NCBI RefSeq assembly: GCF_018812025.1
Contig: NC_063049.1
Coordinates: forward strand, 33,319,947-33,383,946
From: Megalobrama amblycephala
Lineage: Eukaryota; Chordata; Actinopteri; Cypriniformes; Xenocyprididae
Length of the DNA stretch: 64,000 nucleotides
Reading direction: 5' to 3'
The position numbers were made by a program, and so were the translations under genes. Below are positions 38,162 to 51,800 of the stretch, one piece after another. The notes under the pieces were generated by a model. The model did not search any database. It was not told the DNA's origin and saw only the letters and a list, made by a program, of their open reading frames with translations. Numbering within the stretch: position 1 is the first letter of the stretch; each line of letters starts with the position of its first letter.

Positions 38162-39179
38162 TACAGAATTAATTTACAGTAACATGAATCCGAGATAAAG
38201 AACACTAAATAAATATCCTATGAACTCAAATGAGGTTATTCTACTAGTGTTGTGTAAGAGCTATATGAATAAATGTCAAGTACAGTAATTAGTCACAGAT
38301 AGTGAAGTCCATAAATAAGAGTTTGGCTTTTGCTTTGGTCACACTAAGTAAGTGACATTGAAATTAATAGTCATAACTTGCAAGAAGGTATGATGTGTAT
38401 CATATTGTGATCAAGAAGCTATTATAATAATGAAGTCCCGTCACAGCTTGAGTTACAATGGCACCTAAAACATGTACTAAACATTTACTGACATAAGCTT
38501 CATGGTCCTCATTTAACAGCATATCTTTTTGTCTTTACGCACCCAGTGTTGAATCAATGTTTAAGTATAAACATCTAAATCATTTGTAAACGATAAGTAA
38601 GTGGAATGAAAAAGTTCATAGTACCACATCATGGAAATATTCACAGATTCAGCATTTAAAATCAGAGTGCATCTGAATAAAAGTTACTTAAAATTTAAAT
38701 GCAACTAAAATCCGATGATCTCTTGAACCTTTGTAATGACATAAGTAATTTTTTAAAAAAAAAAGGACACTCACAACCCCAGACATCAGTGGGATGTGAA
38801 GACCGAGGTAAAAGATGAACTTGTCAGGGACATCCACACGTAACATTCATGCCATCCGAAGAGATGCTGAAGATGAGCCTGATTAAGCTATGACTTCAAG
38901 CAAACAAATCCCATCATGATTGTTCAGCTATAAAATTTGTGATTTTCAAACGAAATAAAAAAATCTGCTAGGTGTAGATGCACTAAAAGACCTAAGACCT
39001 AAAGTCTTTTAGAGTTTAAACATTGGAATGAGCAATTTTAGGTCAAAAATGTAACATTATGTTACCTCAAACTCCCTGGATGTCCATGGGGCTTTCAAGC
39101 TAAGAAAGCATCTGAAATGTCAATGATCTGGTTGAACTTTCAGGTCATTTTAACCACTAGTGTAACAACAAAACTAGTA

Positions 39180-39441
39180 TGGTGCCCCTAAAGGGACATG
39201 GTGATACAAAAAAAATATGAGATGGGGAAAAAATAATTAAATGTCAATACTTTCGCGTTCTCTCGCAAAACGTGCAAAGTTTCTCAGGGGAACGCAAATG
39301 TTTTGTGAGCGAATGCAAAGTTTCTCAGAGGAACAAACATTTTGTGAGCAAATACAAAGTTCCTCAGGGGAATGCAAAATTTTGAAATATATTTTTTCCT
39401 CCCATCTCATATTTTTTCCACCACGTCACTTTAGGGACTCC
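39180..39441. mobile_element. Miniature inverted-repeat element with internal ~40-bp tandem repeats, in the arhgef7 3' UTR
   Basis: The ends pair imperfectly: GTGCCCCTAAAGGGACATGG at the left, and GAGTCCCTAAAGTGACGTGG read inward from the right. Inside (39274-39393) a unit of about 40 bp starting GCAAAGTTTCTCAGGGGAA occurs nearly three times. The right edge is about 24 nt from the arhgef7 stop codon, so it should be transcribed in the beta1 3' UTR. No clean target duplication was found. Confidence 0.55.
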
Positions 39442-39464
39442 ATAGTAAGAGGGCAACACCGATA

Positions 39465-39587
39465 TCATAAATTGGTCTCATCCCAAGAAAGATCGTTCAT
39501 ATTCTTTAACATTTTTCTAACTATCCTCTCCAGATCTTTCCGGGCTCTCTGTTCTTCCTCCAAGGATTTCTTCATTTTTTTATAGTC
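39465..39587 (-). CDS. arhgef7: arhgef7 beta1 terminal exon 20: coiled coil and PDZ-binding end
   Basis: 123 nt, 40 codons plus the TGA stop (39467-39465). It encodes [20 protein letters not shown] then KMLKNMND, the heptad-patterned coiled coil, and ends WDETNL. In the family this tail multimerises, and DETNL binds PDZ proteins such as Shank and Scribble. The acceptor is TTCCAACAG. Confidence 0.96.
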   Translation of the reverse strand, partial: DYKKMKKSLEEEQRARKDLERIVRKMLKNMNDLSWDETNL

Positions 39588-42500
39588 CTGTTGGAACGGT
39601 AAAATCATGTAACCAGGCAATGGAAACTATTAAATATTATTTTTTCTATGAAATTAATTGAAATATCACGTAAAGCTTCCTCACACCATCACAGACACTC
39701 ACCTGTTTAAGTTCTTGTACCTCATCTTTCAGAGCATAAACAACATCCACAAGGCTCCTAGGAAACATCGGATATTGAATATGTCAGTCCATACTTCAAT
39801 AATGCATACTGAAACTCTAGTAAATTCCTGTTTCCTTTACAAACAACTTTTTTTACACTTATAAACCCTGTTCATAAGAATGGCCAAATATGCAATCTTA
39901 CTTCTCCTCCAGAAGAGTCTGACCATTACTCTTCAACTCGTCTACACTGAACTTCTCCTCTCCAGGAACTATCAGTGCTGGACTGGCATCTTTCCACTGT
40001 CCTGTTTCAAAAGAGAAGCCCCGCAGAATGATTTCAGGAGGTTTAGTTTAGTTGGATTCATTGATTAGCTCAGTACAGGACCACTGTGCCTCAAAGAATG
40101 GTTTGAACTGGATCGAACTTACACAGGACTGTGCGTGAGTGAGACAGGAGTTAGTCATGCAGAGAGGGATCATCCAAGAAAAATAAAAGCATTCAAAAAA
40201 AAAGAACACCAAGGGTTTCCTGAAGTCCGGTAAAACTGAAATTCAACCACCAAAAAAAACAAACAAACAAACAAAAACAAAAAAACACTTTTGTTGTAAG
40301 AGATTAATTCCTGAAAGGATAAACATACTGTACAAAACAACCCAAGATTTATTCAAAATGTATATTACAACATTTGTGGCATTTTGTCATATATTTGACT
40401 CTGCATATATATAACAAACACATTAATAATGTCTCAGTTTCAAATCACGTAAACGGCACTGAAGTATCTCTGTTGAACAGTTTTAAGAATATCTGCAGTA
40501 AACGACCGACAAAAAGGTAGTAAATATACATATTTTCTTCTCGTTCATTTTTTTTTAACCACAGAATAGAACTTGGTCACAATGAATCACATAACATGAA
40601 TTATACTCTTTGTCATTATTGAAATAATTGGCAAGTTGGTTTTCTTGTTTGTGTCAAACACGTCATACATAAAAGAGGAAAAGCATCAAACACTGAGGCT
40701 TTGACAGAGTCTCGAATGAATGGCGAAGAACTCTTAACTATTACCATCCACACACCTGATTTAAATGGATTCTAATAGAATTTCAACCAACATTAAATTC
40801 AACATTTTTTTTCTGTAAACTTCCATACTTTTCACTATAGACACAACTATAAACTTACATGTTAGATACAAGCATACAAAAAGTCCAAAATCATTCAAAA
40901 TACATTTACAAATTGAAAATAAATACATTTATATCACATAAGTATGAACAAAACATCCACAGTAATACTGTCCGTGGTGCCATCTGAGAATCATACTTAT
41001 GAATTTCATGAAGACTTATTCATGACGTTCTCTGGTAAAAGACCCAACTCCTCGTGTCAACAGAGCGGAAATCTAATGTTCACATTCAGTAAACAAAGTC
41101 CAAGTTAATATCACACATTTCAGATGAATGACAATACTCTAATATTTACAGACAAGTTAAGAGATTTTAGCATTTTTTCTTCTTTTACAGCAGAACCTGT
41201 CCTTGTTGCCTTCGGAGTGCATTGTACCTTCAACAGCGTTAATAATTAAATACATCTGGGAATGAGGGAACGACAACATTTTTTTAAAAGGACACTTAAA
41301 TAAATCTTGAATGCGTGGCTAAAAGTGAAAAAAAAAAAAAAAACTGAGTTAAGTGAGGTTGGTGGTTTCAGGGGGAGTTTAAATGTCAAGGCAACAGGGA
41401 ACTGCTTTGGGAAAGTGCATATATATGCAGAAAACGATGAGGTGCGATTAATACAACACTGAGAAATAAATATATAAAAATGAATAAAATAAATATGCAT
41501 TAGAGAGTGACATTATTAAATACATAAATAGTTTCAAATAAATATAAAGTCATTTGAAATAAGAGGAGTGAGGGGGAGATTAATTTTGGTGGGAGATGTA
41601 GGAGCTCTTACGGGAAACAGAGCCCATCCTGTAACTGTGGGCCGTCCATATACTGTCATAGTCAGAGTCCTCTGAGAGGTCCGAGGTGGCCTCGGGCCTT
41701 GAGATACTGCTACGGCGGCCCAGAGAGTCCACACTGGATTGATCCAAAACGTGGTTATGCATGAGATCGGTGCCTTGCCATGCTGAAGAGGCCATCCGGT
41801 CGCAGATGATGAGAAGGGGATCAAATCATATGAATGAAGGGAAGAATTGCAAATGGATGGGGAAGGGAATGAAACAAGTGGGCCGACCAAAGAATGGAGA
41901 CGGGTGGTGCAACCACATAGATGGAAGAACCAAAAATACCCCGAGATAGTAAATGAGTTGTAGAAATAAATGATTAAATTAAAAAAAATTATGTGTAAAG
42001 ATGTCAAAATTAAAGGGGGAGGGAGGGGGGCATGATAAATAAATGAATATTTAATATGATGAGGAAAAAAGAGAGAGTATATTGTTATAAGAGATCCAAG
42101 AATAACCTTTAGACTTTAGTTTATACAGGACTGCTGTTCTATGTTACACACAGAAAAGTAGATATGAATGAGGAATGTCTTAGAAGAAAGGAGACGGGGG
42201 TGGACGGGGCCGCATACGAGACTTACTTGAGTTCAGAGTCTGCCTGGTTTTGGCACTCGTGCAATAGGCCTCGATCACTTTCAGAATCTGAGCGTCTTCC
42301 TCCAGAGCTACAGTACCTACGCGGTTCAGAGGTTACATCAGACACGTGATCTTTCAGAATCTCTCGATTTCAATAACCATATCAAACCTGCTGACTTACT
42401 CTTCCTCAGTGCAAACTCCTCATCGGACGGCTTCCTCTCCGGCTTTCTCTTGGGCAGCAGCTTTTTCATTGTCTTGGGGCTTTTACTGAGGTCCTGAAAG

Positions 42501-45500
42501 AGGAGAAGTAATGGAAAGAATAGGAAAGGAGGTAAAGGGGAGACTTACAGAGCCATAAGAAGCTACTCAAAATAATTGTGACAACAATATCAAGGGAGAT
42601 AATCAACAATTATGATTTATGTATTATATTATATCGCATTTAGTATTATTTCCCACAATATTTGTAACAGGAAGTCCAGGATGCTGCATAATCAACTCTA
42701 ATCTGATCCCAGGATACCTCTTTATAGCAGAGAGCAGCTGAGGGTCTGAGTGGGGGTGCTGGACGCAAGCAGCTCAGGCTCCAGGGCTTCTGGGTTTTGG
42801 GGGGCTCCAGGGGGCCCCACATCATAGTGCTGTGTGGGGCTCCGTGAGAGGAGGGGTGTGGTAGGGTGTGGTAGGCAGGAGCAACTGTCAGGCCCCGGCT
42901 TTCTGCATGTCTGGATGGCGTCAGAGGGTGAGACGGGAGCTAGAGGGGTAAAATATAAGTTGACCTTTAAGTTGAAGATATTTGACAGGTCACATTTCAA
43001 CCCAAAATAAATAAATAAATAAATAAATGTTTGTGTTACATTATGCTTGACTTTATATTGTGTAAAGCTTTTAAAGGCTTAGTTCACCCAAAAATGAAAA
43101 TTCTGTCATTAATTACTCACCCTCATGTTGTTCCAAACCTGTAAGATTTTCGTTCATCTTCGAAACACAAATTAAGATGTTTTAAAGGTGCCCTCGAATG
43201 AAAAATTGAATTTATCTTGGCATAGTTAAATAACAAGAGTTCAATACATGGAAATGACATACAGTGAGTCTCAAACTCCATTGTTTCCTCCTTCTTATAT
43301 AAATCTCATTTGTTTAAAAGACCTCCGAAGAACAGGCGAATCTCAACATAACACCGACTGTTACGTAACAGTCGGGGTGTACGCCCCCAATATTTGCATA
43401 TGCCAGCCCATGATCAAGCCATTAGACAAGGGCAGAACGTCTGGAGCAGCACAGCTGAATAATCAGACTAGGTAAGCAAGCAAGAACAATAGCGAAAAAT
43501 GGCAGATGGAGCAATAATAACTGTCATGATCCACGATATCATGATATTTTTAGTGATATTTGTAAACTGTCTTTCTAAATGTTTCGTTAGCATCTTGCTA
43601 ATGTACTGTTAAATGTGGTTAAAGTTACCATCGTTTCTTACTGTATTCACGGAGACAAGAGCCGCAGCTATTTTCATTTTGAAACACTTGCAGTCTGTAT
43701 AAGTCATAAACACAACTTCATTCTTTATAAATTTCTCCAACAGTGTAGCATTAGCCATTAGCCACGGAGCACAGCCTCAAATTCATTCAGAATCAAATGT
43801 AAACAATATAACAGTATACAATACTCACATAATCCGACGCATGCATGACGAACACTTTGTAAAGATCCATTTGAGGGTTATATTAGCTGTGTAAACTTTG
43901 TTTAGGCACTGTTTAAGGCAAGCGCGAGCTCCATGGGCGGGGAGCGTCAGCATTTAAAGGGGCCGCACAGCATAAATCGGCTCATATTTAATGATGCCCC
44001 AAAATGGGCAGTTAAAAGAATTAATTAAAAAAAATCTATGGGGTATTTTGAGCTGAAACTTCACAGACACATTCAGGGGACACCTTAGACTTATATTACA
44101 TCTTGTAAAAAAACGTTGGATGGCACCTTTAATGAAATCAGAGATTTCTGTCCCTCTATTGACAGTCTACACAACTACCACTTTGATGCTTCAAAAAGTT
44201 CATAAAGAGATCGTAAAACTAATCCATATGAACTGAGCGGTTTAGTCCAAATATTCTGAAGAGACGCGATCACTTTATATGATGAACAGACTGAATTTAG
44301 GCCGAATCCCAATTCCACCCCTTACCCCTTCCCTTTCCTCTACCCCTTCGTTTTGCACGTTCACGTGAAGGGGTAGGGGTGTCTCGATTCTCTTTTGCCT
44401 GGAGTGGTAGGGGTAAGGGGAAGGGCCAGATAGCCCTTCAATCGAAGATTTTTCGGGACCACACTTCGAACGAAGAGGTATGAGAAACTTCCCTGCATAC
44501 ACCGATTACCGTGCTGCTAGAATGCGTGTAGTGATCATAGTAGTGATATTTCCACACAGGATCGATCACTTGTGTGTTACCTGGCTGCCAGTTTCTCCGT
44601 AGCTTGCTAAAAGCACTATTTGAATGATGTGAACACAACTGAATAATACAGTTAAAAGAAATATCTGTCATCCTTCATAGCGCAGTCACTATTTACATAT
44701 TGTATCATCTGTAAACTCTTGCGTTACCAAGGCAAAAACTGACTCGTTTGTATTACATTGCAAAGAGCTCCGTTATCGCAGCACCACAGTAGAAAACGAA
44801 ACCATATCCGTACCGGGCGGATATGAAACTTGGCCCGATGGAAGAGCGGCTCCACCAGTTTTATACATTCTGTATCGTCTTGAGAAACTGAAGGCTCATA
44901 CGTTTTCGATCTGAAACCGAGCGCCGTTTTCTTAAATCCAAAATACAGCGCAAAAGAAATCCGTTAAATGTGCTCGCGCCTGATTTCTGTTGATATGCGC
45001 ACTTCATTGCTGTTCATACTGATTAAATGTTACAGGACACTAATAAAAGAAACTATGATGACGTGTGTAATGGTGTAGTAGTGGTGTCCCATTTCTTAGG
45101 GGAATATTTTCACCCCTACATCTTGCCACTCTGTTTGAAGGGGCAAGGGGAAGGGCAAAGGGGTATAAAAGAGAATTGGGATTGGTCTTTTATTCACATA
45201 TAAATATTCATCAACGCACACATTAGTTTTGATAAACGTGTTTGCATGTTTGCTTTATGTGCGAGAACCACTGAGGTTTATTCTCAGTTGAGCTTCTGTT
45301 TGTGTTCGCTGATCAATGTTTATATGTGAATAAAAGCCTAAATTCAATCTGTTCATCATATAAAGCAATTGTCGCTTCAGAAAATTTGGACTAAACCACT
45401 CAGTTCATATGGATTAGTTTTATGATCTATTTATGAACTTTTTGAAGTGTCAAAGTGGTAGTTGTGTAGACAGTCAACTGAGGGACAGAAATCTCTCAAA

Positions 45501-45811
45501 TTTCATTAAAAAGATCTTCATTTGTGTTCTGAAGATGAATTACGAGTTTAGAATGATATGAGGGTCAGTAAATGACAGAATTTTCATTTTTGAATGAACT
45601 AACCCTTTAAAGGTCATTTTACAAATGTGTTTTACTTTTTTGCAAAATTCTTCTGCATAGCAGCTGTAACAAAAAATATAAATAAAAAAAAATAAATTTT
45701 GTGTTATTTTACACTTGACTATATTGTGTAAAGCTCTTTATGTCTGTTTTACAAATGTGTGTTTTTACATTTTTGTAAAGCTCTGTGCATAGCGGCTAAA
45801 AAAGTGTTTCA

Positions 45812-45842
<31 letters not shown>

Positions 45843-48800
45843 AATGTAAACTGCATATTTTTAGATATTTAAAAACTTTAATATTTATATTTTTGAATAT
45901 TTCAATACCAAATGTGTGGTTTTCTAAGATGTGATGTTGAAGAGGTGACTCACTGTGTGGCAGGGAACAGCGAGGGGTTTCATGCTGGGACCCGCCATGG
46001 TGGTGTGCTTGGTCTGTCGGTTCAGATGCTCGAGCCAGTCCTGCAGATCCTGTTTGTTATAGCAGATCACCTGAAGCCTCTCAAACATGCTTCCTATTGG
46101 ATGGACACACACAAGCACAGTCAATGAATGACTAAGAATGATAAAAACACTCGATTGTGTTTTTATGAACTCAAAAAAATGTGAGTCAGTTTGTCCTTAC
46201 CCGAGAGCTCAAAAGCATTTTTATGACTTTCACAGTCTTCTAATGGGGTCACCGTCATTCCACTCAAAGGTAGCTTGCCCTGAGAGAAACAAAGCAGACT
46301 TTTTCTCTTTGTGCTAGAGCCGCAAGTGCCATTTTAACGTGCATGTTGAGAAGCTGTGGTTCGAGTGGATTTTAGGGGTTGGTGGAGTGAAACAATGAGA
46401 TTTATTTGACTGTGAAGTAATCAGCTATGACAGCAGCTGGTTTCTGACCTGGTAGATGAAACCACTCATCCTTGGACTGGCAGACAGAATGAGCAAAACA
46501 TGAGGAAAAAGCAGAAGATAACGCTCATGCTTCTCCTGAAAAACAAAAAACTAAAATATAACAGAGCCATTGTAACTGCAGGACTGAAATCACAGTGAAA
46601 AACTATTGGCATTTTCTTCAATATGAATTAGCAACAGCTCTTTTTAATATCCATTATTTATTATTCTTTCCTGCTGTTATTTAGCTTTTTCCATGCATGG
46701 TGTCCACGACTGATGGTTTCAACTTTTTTTATATCAAGAAGAAAAAAGAAAAAAAGATTCTGAAGTTAAAAGACAAATCTTGATTTTTTTTTAAACAATT
46801 CACAGGGTTAACCCACTGGATAAATTACTACGTACTCTAATCTTGGTAATAACTGTAATAATAAAAGGTTTTTTGAACACTACCAATAGTACTTTTTCAA
46901 AAACAAACAAACAAAAAAACCCTGAATATTAAGATGAAAATGAAATGAAAAGTATCCCATAATTTACTCTCCCTAGGTGTATATGACTTGGAGGCAGATC
47001 CAAATGAGAGTTTGAGACAATTGTAAGAAAGGGGCAGGGTTTAGCTGACTAAATGATTAGAAAAGTCTCCCATACACCAAAAGAAAGAAGTCTGTTGGTA
47101 CGACTCTTTGATTAAAAATTACAAGGTCAAAAAAATGGATGTATGGGTGAATCATTCACAATATGATCAATAACCTCCATTAAGAAAATAGATAGCGTGT
47201 ATGTTCATTTCATGCTGATTTTAATGTCTGGCATTGGTCACATAAGCAGATAGCCCTGTCCCAAATTCACACTAATAGGGGAGAAAATGTTCATCAGGCC
47301 TGTCAGCTATAGATCTTTGTGCTGTCTCACCTCACAGCCATGGTTCTGGACCATGGCCTGGCTCATATACAGCACTGAACCCAGGGTCTTGATGTCCTCC
47401 CCCTCCCAGAGACGAATTGCCTCAGTCAGGATCTGAAGCTCAAGCTCTTTGCGCTTACGCACCTCCTGACACTGTGCCTGTAACCATAGAAACACAATAC
47501 ATTAAAAAGACTGGTTGTCATGGGAATGATCCACACCTAACTGCAGTGGCAAAACCACAGGACACCAGACTGCTTTAGCATGCTAACTAGGCAGTTAACA
47601 CTCACAGAGAGATTCTTGAAAGCTGTCATACATTTCTGAATTTCTGTCCTGTCTGGATGACCCTCCTGAAATGGAAAGAAGACATCATCACATTGAAATG
47701 TTGATAATGATAAAAACCTCAACAAGAAAAAGCACACAAACTCTCTCTCTCTTCTACCTCCATGTGCCTCTCCAGCTCCTTCAGTAATGTGGGGTATTTG
47801 TCCAGTCTCATGAAGGGTTTGCTGAGGCCAGAGGTCAGTGTGAGAATACCTGGTATGGACGCACCCCTTCCCTCCATGAACTCTCCAAGTTCCTCGCTGC
47901 AGGCACAGAATTGAGAAGTTATCACCAGTTTACACACCAGTGAAGAGGTTGTCTGTGAAATCAGGACACAGTATGGTGGCGTACCTGTGATCAGTGAGAA
48001 TACTGACTGCGGACGGGTGATTGGAGCAGTAAGACACATAAAGAGACCTCATCTGGGGCATGAGATTCAGGAAGAACCCTCCCACCTTCTGCTGCAGCTC
48101 TGGAAGCCTTAATCACAGAACATTGAGGAGAATTATTATAAAAACTGTACTGATGTTCCTCAAAAATTCTGCTGTGGGTTTTTTCTGAATCTATAATCCT
48201 AAGTATATGACATAAATCTATATTTCCAATATTAACAATACATACTGCTATTAATTCAGCCCAAACAGACTCCATTTAAACCTCATTTTTTAGATAAAGT
48301 TAAAAAATTTGGATACACTAAGATTTGTTTTTTAAGAAAGAAATGAATACTTTTATTCAGAAAGGAAACATTAAAGGAATGCATATTTGATATAAAAATT
48401 AGATGACTAGTAATTTCCTACTACTTAATTCTGGAAAAAAATAGAGATTTTTATTATTGGACCAAAAACCTCCACACATAATTACCTAGAATACTGTCTA
48501 ACACTTGATGCTGCTCTGTCAAATCTTTGTTGTCAGTTAGGAACTTGGGTGTAACTCCAATCTTTCATTTGAAAGCCACATTTCTAGCATCTGTAAAACT
48601 GCATTCTTCCATCTTAAAAATATATCTAAACTATGACATATGCTCTCAATGACAAATGCGGAACAGTTAGTTCATGCGTTCATGACCTCAAGGCTAGATT
48701 ATTGTAACGCTCTACTGGGTGGTTGCCCCGTTCACTTAATAAACAAACTCCAGCTGGTCCAAAATGCAGAAGCTAGAGTTCTTACTAGAATGAGGAAGTA

Positions 48801-51800
48801 TGACCATATTAACCAAGTTCTGTCAACACTGCATTGGCTATAAATATAATAATTAAAAAAAAGACTTCTTTCAAAAACATTTTAAAAAATCCCCATACTT
48901 TTTAACAGATTTGAGTTTGAAAATCCTCTACAGACAAAACAGGACTCAACAGGGCCTGGTCGGCCCAGCAAAAGTTATAGACTATATATAACTATTAACA
49001 AAAATAATCTTAATATAAAATAAATATATTATATAATATTTATTTGAATATTTATTTTTCATAATTTTATTAAACATTTTATGTTTAGCAGTATGTTTTT
49101 ATTCTTAGATCTCAGACAAGATATTTATAATTTTCTAAGGTTTTCTTTACAAAAAAAATATGACTAATATTAACTTACTTCAATGTGCTCTTACTTTTTT
49201 TGACAAGTATAAACTCAAACATTTTTTACTGAAACTCATTTTGCATTTTCCAAACTTGTTAGAGGATTTACCACTAGAGGTCAGTGTAAACATTAGAAAC
49301 CTCTAGTGATACTCAAATCCTCTTAATGGACCTCAGGTTTACGTTACCGCCCAGGTCTATTTTCATCATCTAGAAGTCGAAACTCGATACATTTGATTGA
49401 GTCTCAGTTTCACTAAGTGCTTCGTCCCTCCTGTCGTAAATTACTCAGAGGCTATTAAGAGACAGGCCAGGAATCACACGGCTGCTCACGGTTAGAATGA
49501 AACTCACTTCGTGCAGTCCTCCAGTGACTGGACCAGAGTCTGCTGGAAAGTGCTGATTTCCTCCAGGTTTCCGAGAATGACACTTACATCTGAGGTGCTC
49601 AGTCTATGAGAAACCATGAAAACCGATGAGAAAAGTCAATGCTCAAACTTTAAGGCTGTACTTCATTCGAATAATGAGAAAATTTCAAGGGGAATGGTTA
49701 AATTTGTTTTAATCACAATATTTTTTTTAATTAAACACACTAAATGAACACACTAATGCCCGGTTTCACAGACAAGGCTTAAGACTAGTCCCAGACTAAA
49801 ATGTTTGAGCTGTTTTAACTGAAAGCAACTTGCACTGACATATCTTAACATATGTCAGTACCATTGTTTTGTCTCAAGATGTTTTTTTTCTAAGGCACAT
49901 TTATAAAAGCAACTTAAATGTTCTAATTTAACTATGTCCTATTTCTGGCTTAATCTGAGCCCTGTCTGTGAAACCAGGGCTAAAATTGGCAGCCCTAGTC
50001 AGAGAGTATAGAATAATGTTCATTTTAATAACAAATTGTGTATTTCAGTCTTGTGTGTTTTTTGGAGAATAACAAGGTGTTTTACTTTTCTGTCATCTGT
50101 AGAGGTCTCAGGTAGTTGGTCAAAAGGTTCTGGAGCTCCTTTGAATACTCTGTTTCAGTTTCTAAAATGTTCTGTAGCACCTGAAGACAAACAAACAGCA
50201 GCATTTTTAGACAAGATATTATTAACACACTGATTACTAATCAACTGCGCTCATTCACAAATCAACTGAGTCTGATTAACATTTATGCAGAAAACTTTCA
50301 AAATTAGGCCAATCAACCTGGTGACACTTCAAAAGGATATCTGATTAAAATGTGCTTACCAGGTTGTAGTAGGTTTTACTGATGGCTGTGGTATCAAAAC
50401 CTTTGGGGGGGCTTTTAAGAGTTCCAGATTTAGGGGATACTGGTTTGTCTGTAAGGCCACATAGATTGTTTTAAAAAATGTGCACTGTGGATCAAGAGAA
50501 GACAGTGTTTATATATTTAGAATGGTCTACAGCAGGGGTGTCAAACTCATTTTAGGTTGAGGGCCGGATGGGAAAAATGTAACCATGTGCAGGCCGAATT
50601 ACCTTTTGCGCTGACAATTAATTAATATGCAATATACAAGCTACAAATTAATTTGAAAGAAAACTAGAAAACACTGCTTTGTGAAAACTTTATTTTGTGA
50701 ACTTTTTATTTTTACAGTGAAAAGACTTTTTAAAATAATGTTTTATTTAATTTTTTTTTTATATTAGGGATGCTCCAATTATGATTTTTCGTCTGATTCT
50801 GATATTTTTTTTTTTTTAAGCAAATTTATTTGTTGTTTATTTGCTCTATTTTAATCATGATGCAAAAAAAGATAGTTCCTTCAGAGATACATTCACATAA
50901 CCCCCACCCCCAATTCAATATTTATATTTCTTCCTATAATCTGTATGTTTGACACCCCTGGTCTACAGCAATGGTTCTCAACTGGTTTGGCCATGGGACC
51001 CACATTTTCCCATGGTCATAAAGCCATGACCCATTTTTTTTTTTTGGAAGAATTTGACCTAAAAAAATATAAAAAGTTATATAATTACTGCTGGTATAGT
51101 ACTATGTTATAAAAATAACGTTAGAATAATGACATTGACATATAGCCTGACAACATCTTTTCTGACCGCAGATACTAAATCAGAACAACAGGCACTTTTC
51201 ACTTACGTTACATACTTAAATTTTCTCAGGCACTCTTTACTTACTTAAACTGAGTCTGACAGAGACCTTTCACGCACGTCTTTCAAAATAAATATCTCGC
51301 ATCAGAAAATCATAGAATTAGGTTTGTTGTCATTTATCTCTTTTCCCACTCAAAACGGTCTTGCGAACCACCAGTTGAGAAACACTGGTCTACAGAAAAC
51401 TGACACATACCTGACCCTTTGACCTCTCTGACATAATTGCTTGGAAACCAGCCTGTCTTGCCGTTGAGGGATCCTTCCCACCAGCCCCCTTCTTCTGTGC
51501 GAGTAACACTGATGATGTCACCCTTGCTGAAGGAAAGCTCATCCTCATTGGTCTGCTGGAAATTGAAGCGAGCTTTAACCACTAACTGAGCGTTACTGTT
51601 CTCCGTCATGTCCTATAAGAGAGAAAATACTTTTGTTTACATACAGTACAGCCTCACAAATACGAAAATCAAAACTGACCCATTTAATTAATTAATATGT
51701 CTACACAAGACAGAGTTTCAGAACACTGCTTTTAAAGGGATAGTTCACCCAAAAATGAAAATTTGATGTTTATATGCTTAACCCCAGCGCATCCAAGATG

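Larger units (their letters stand above)
38135..39464 (-). other. arhgef7: Probable 3' UTR of the beta1-type arhgef7 transcript
   Basis: After the DETNL stop there is about 1.3 kb of sequence with no coding signal and, apart from a miniature element at 39180-39441, no recognised repeat. The minus strand has AATAAA at 38161-38156 followed by a T/GT-rich stretch, so cleavage near 38135 is plausible. The exact end is inferred. Confidence 0.45.
43071..45610. mobile_element. TTAA-flanked foldback element interrupted by two other elements
   Basis: The outer element starts TTAAAGGCTTAGTTCACCC and ends GAACTAACCCTTTAA. Its arms pair: the segment at 44160-44300, including ATCCATATGAACTGAGCGG, is the reverse complement of 45355-45480. 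Two unrelated inserts (43182-44132 and 44302-45185) account for about 1.83 kb, leaving a host of about 0.7 kb, close to the related uninterrupted copy at 54307-54905. Confidence 0.8.

Noticed and set aside
42722..43000. 92-codon minus-strand open frame with a Met start
   Set aside because: It overlaps arhgef7 exon 15 in a different frame. The real frame continues into the next exon and matches the mammalian Pro-rich segment.
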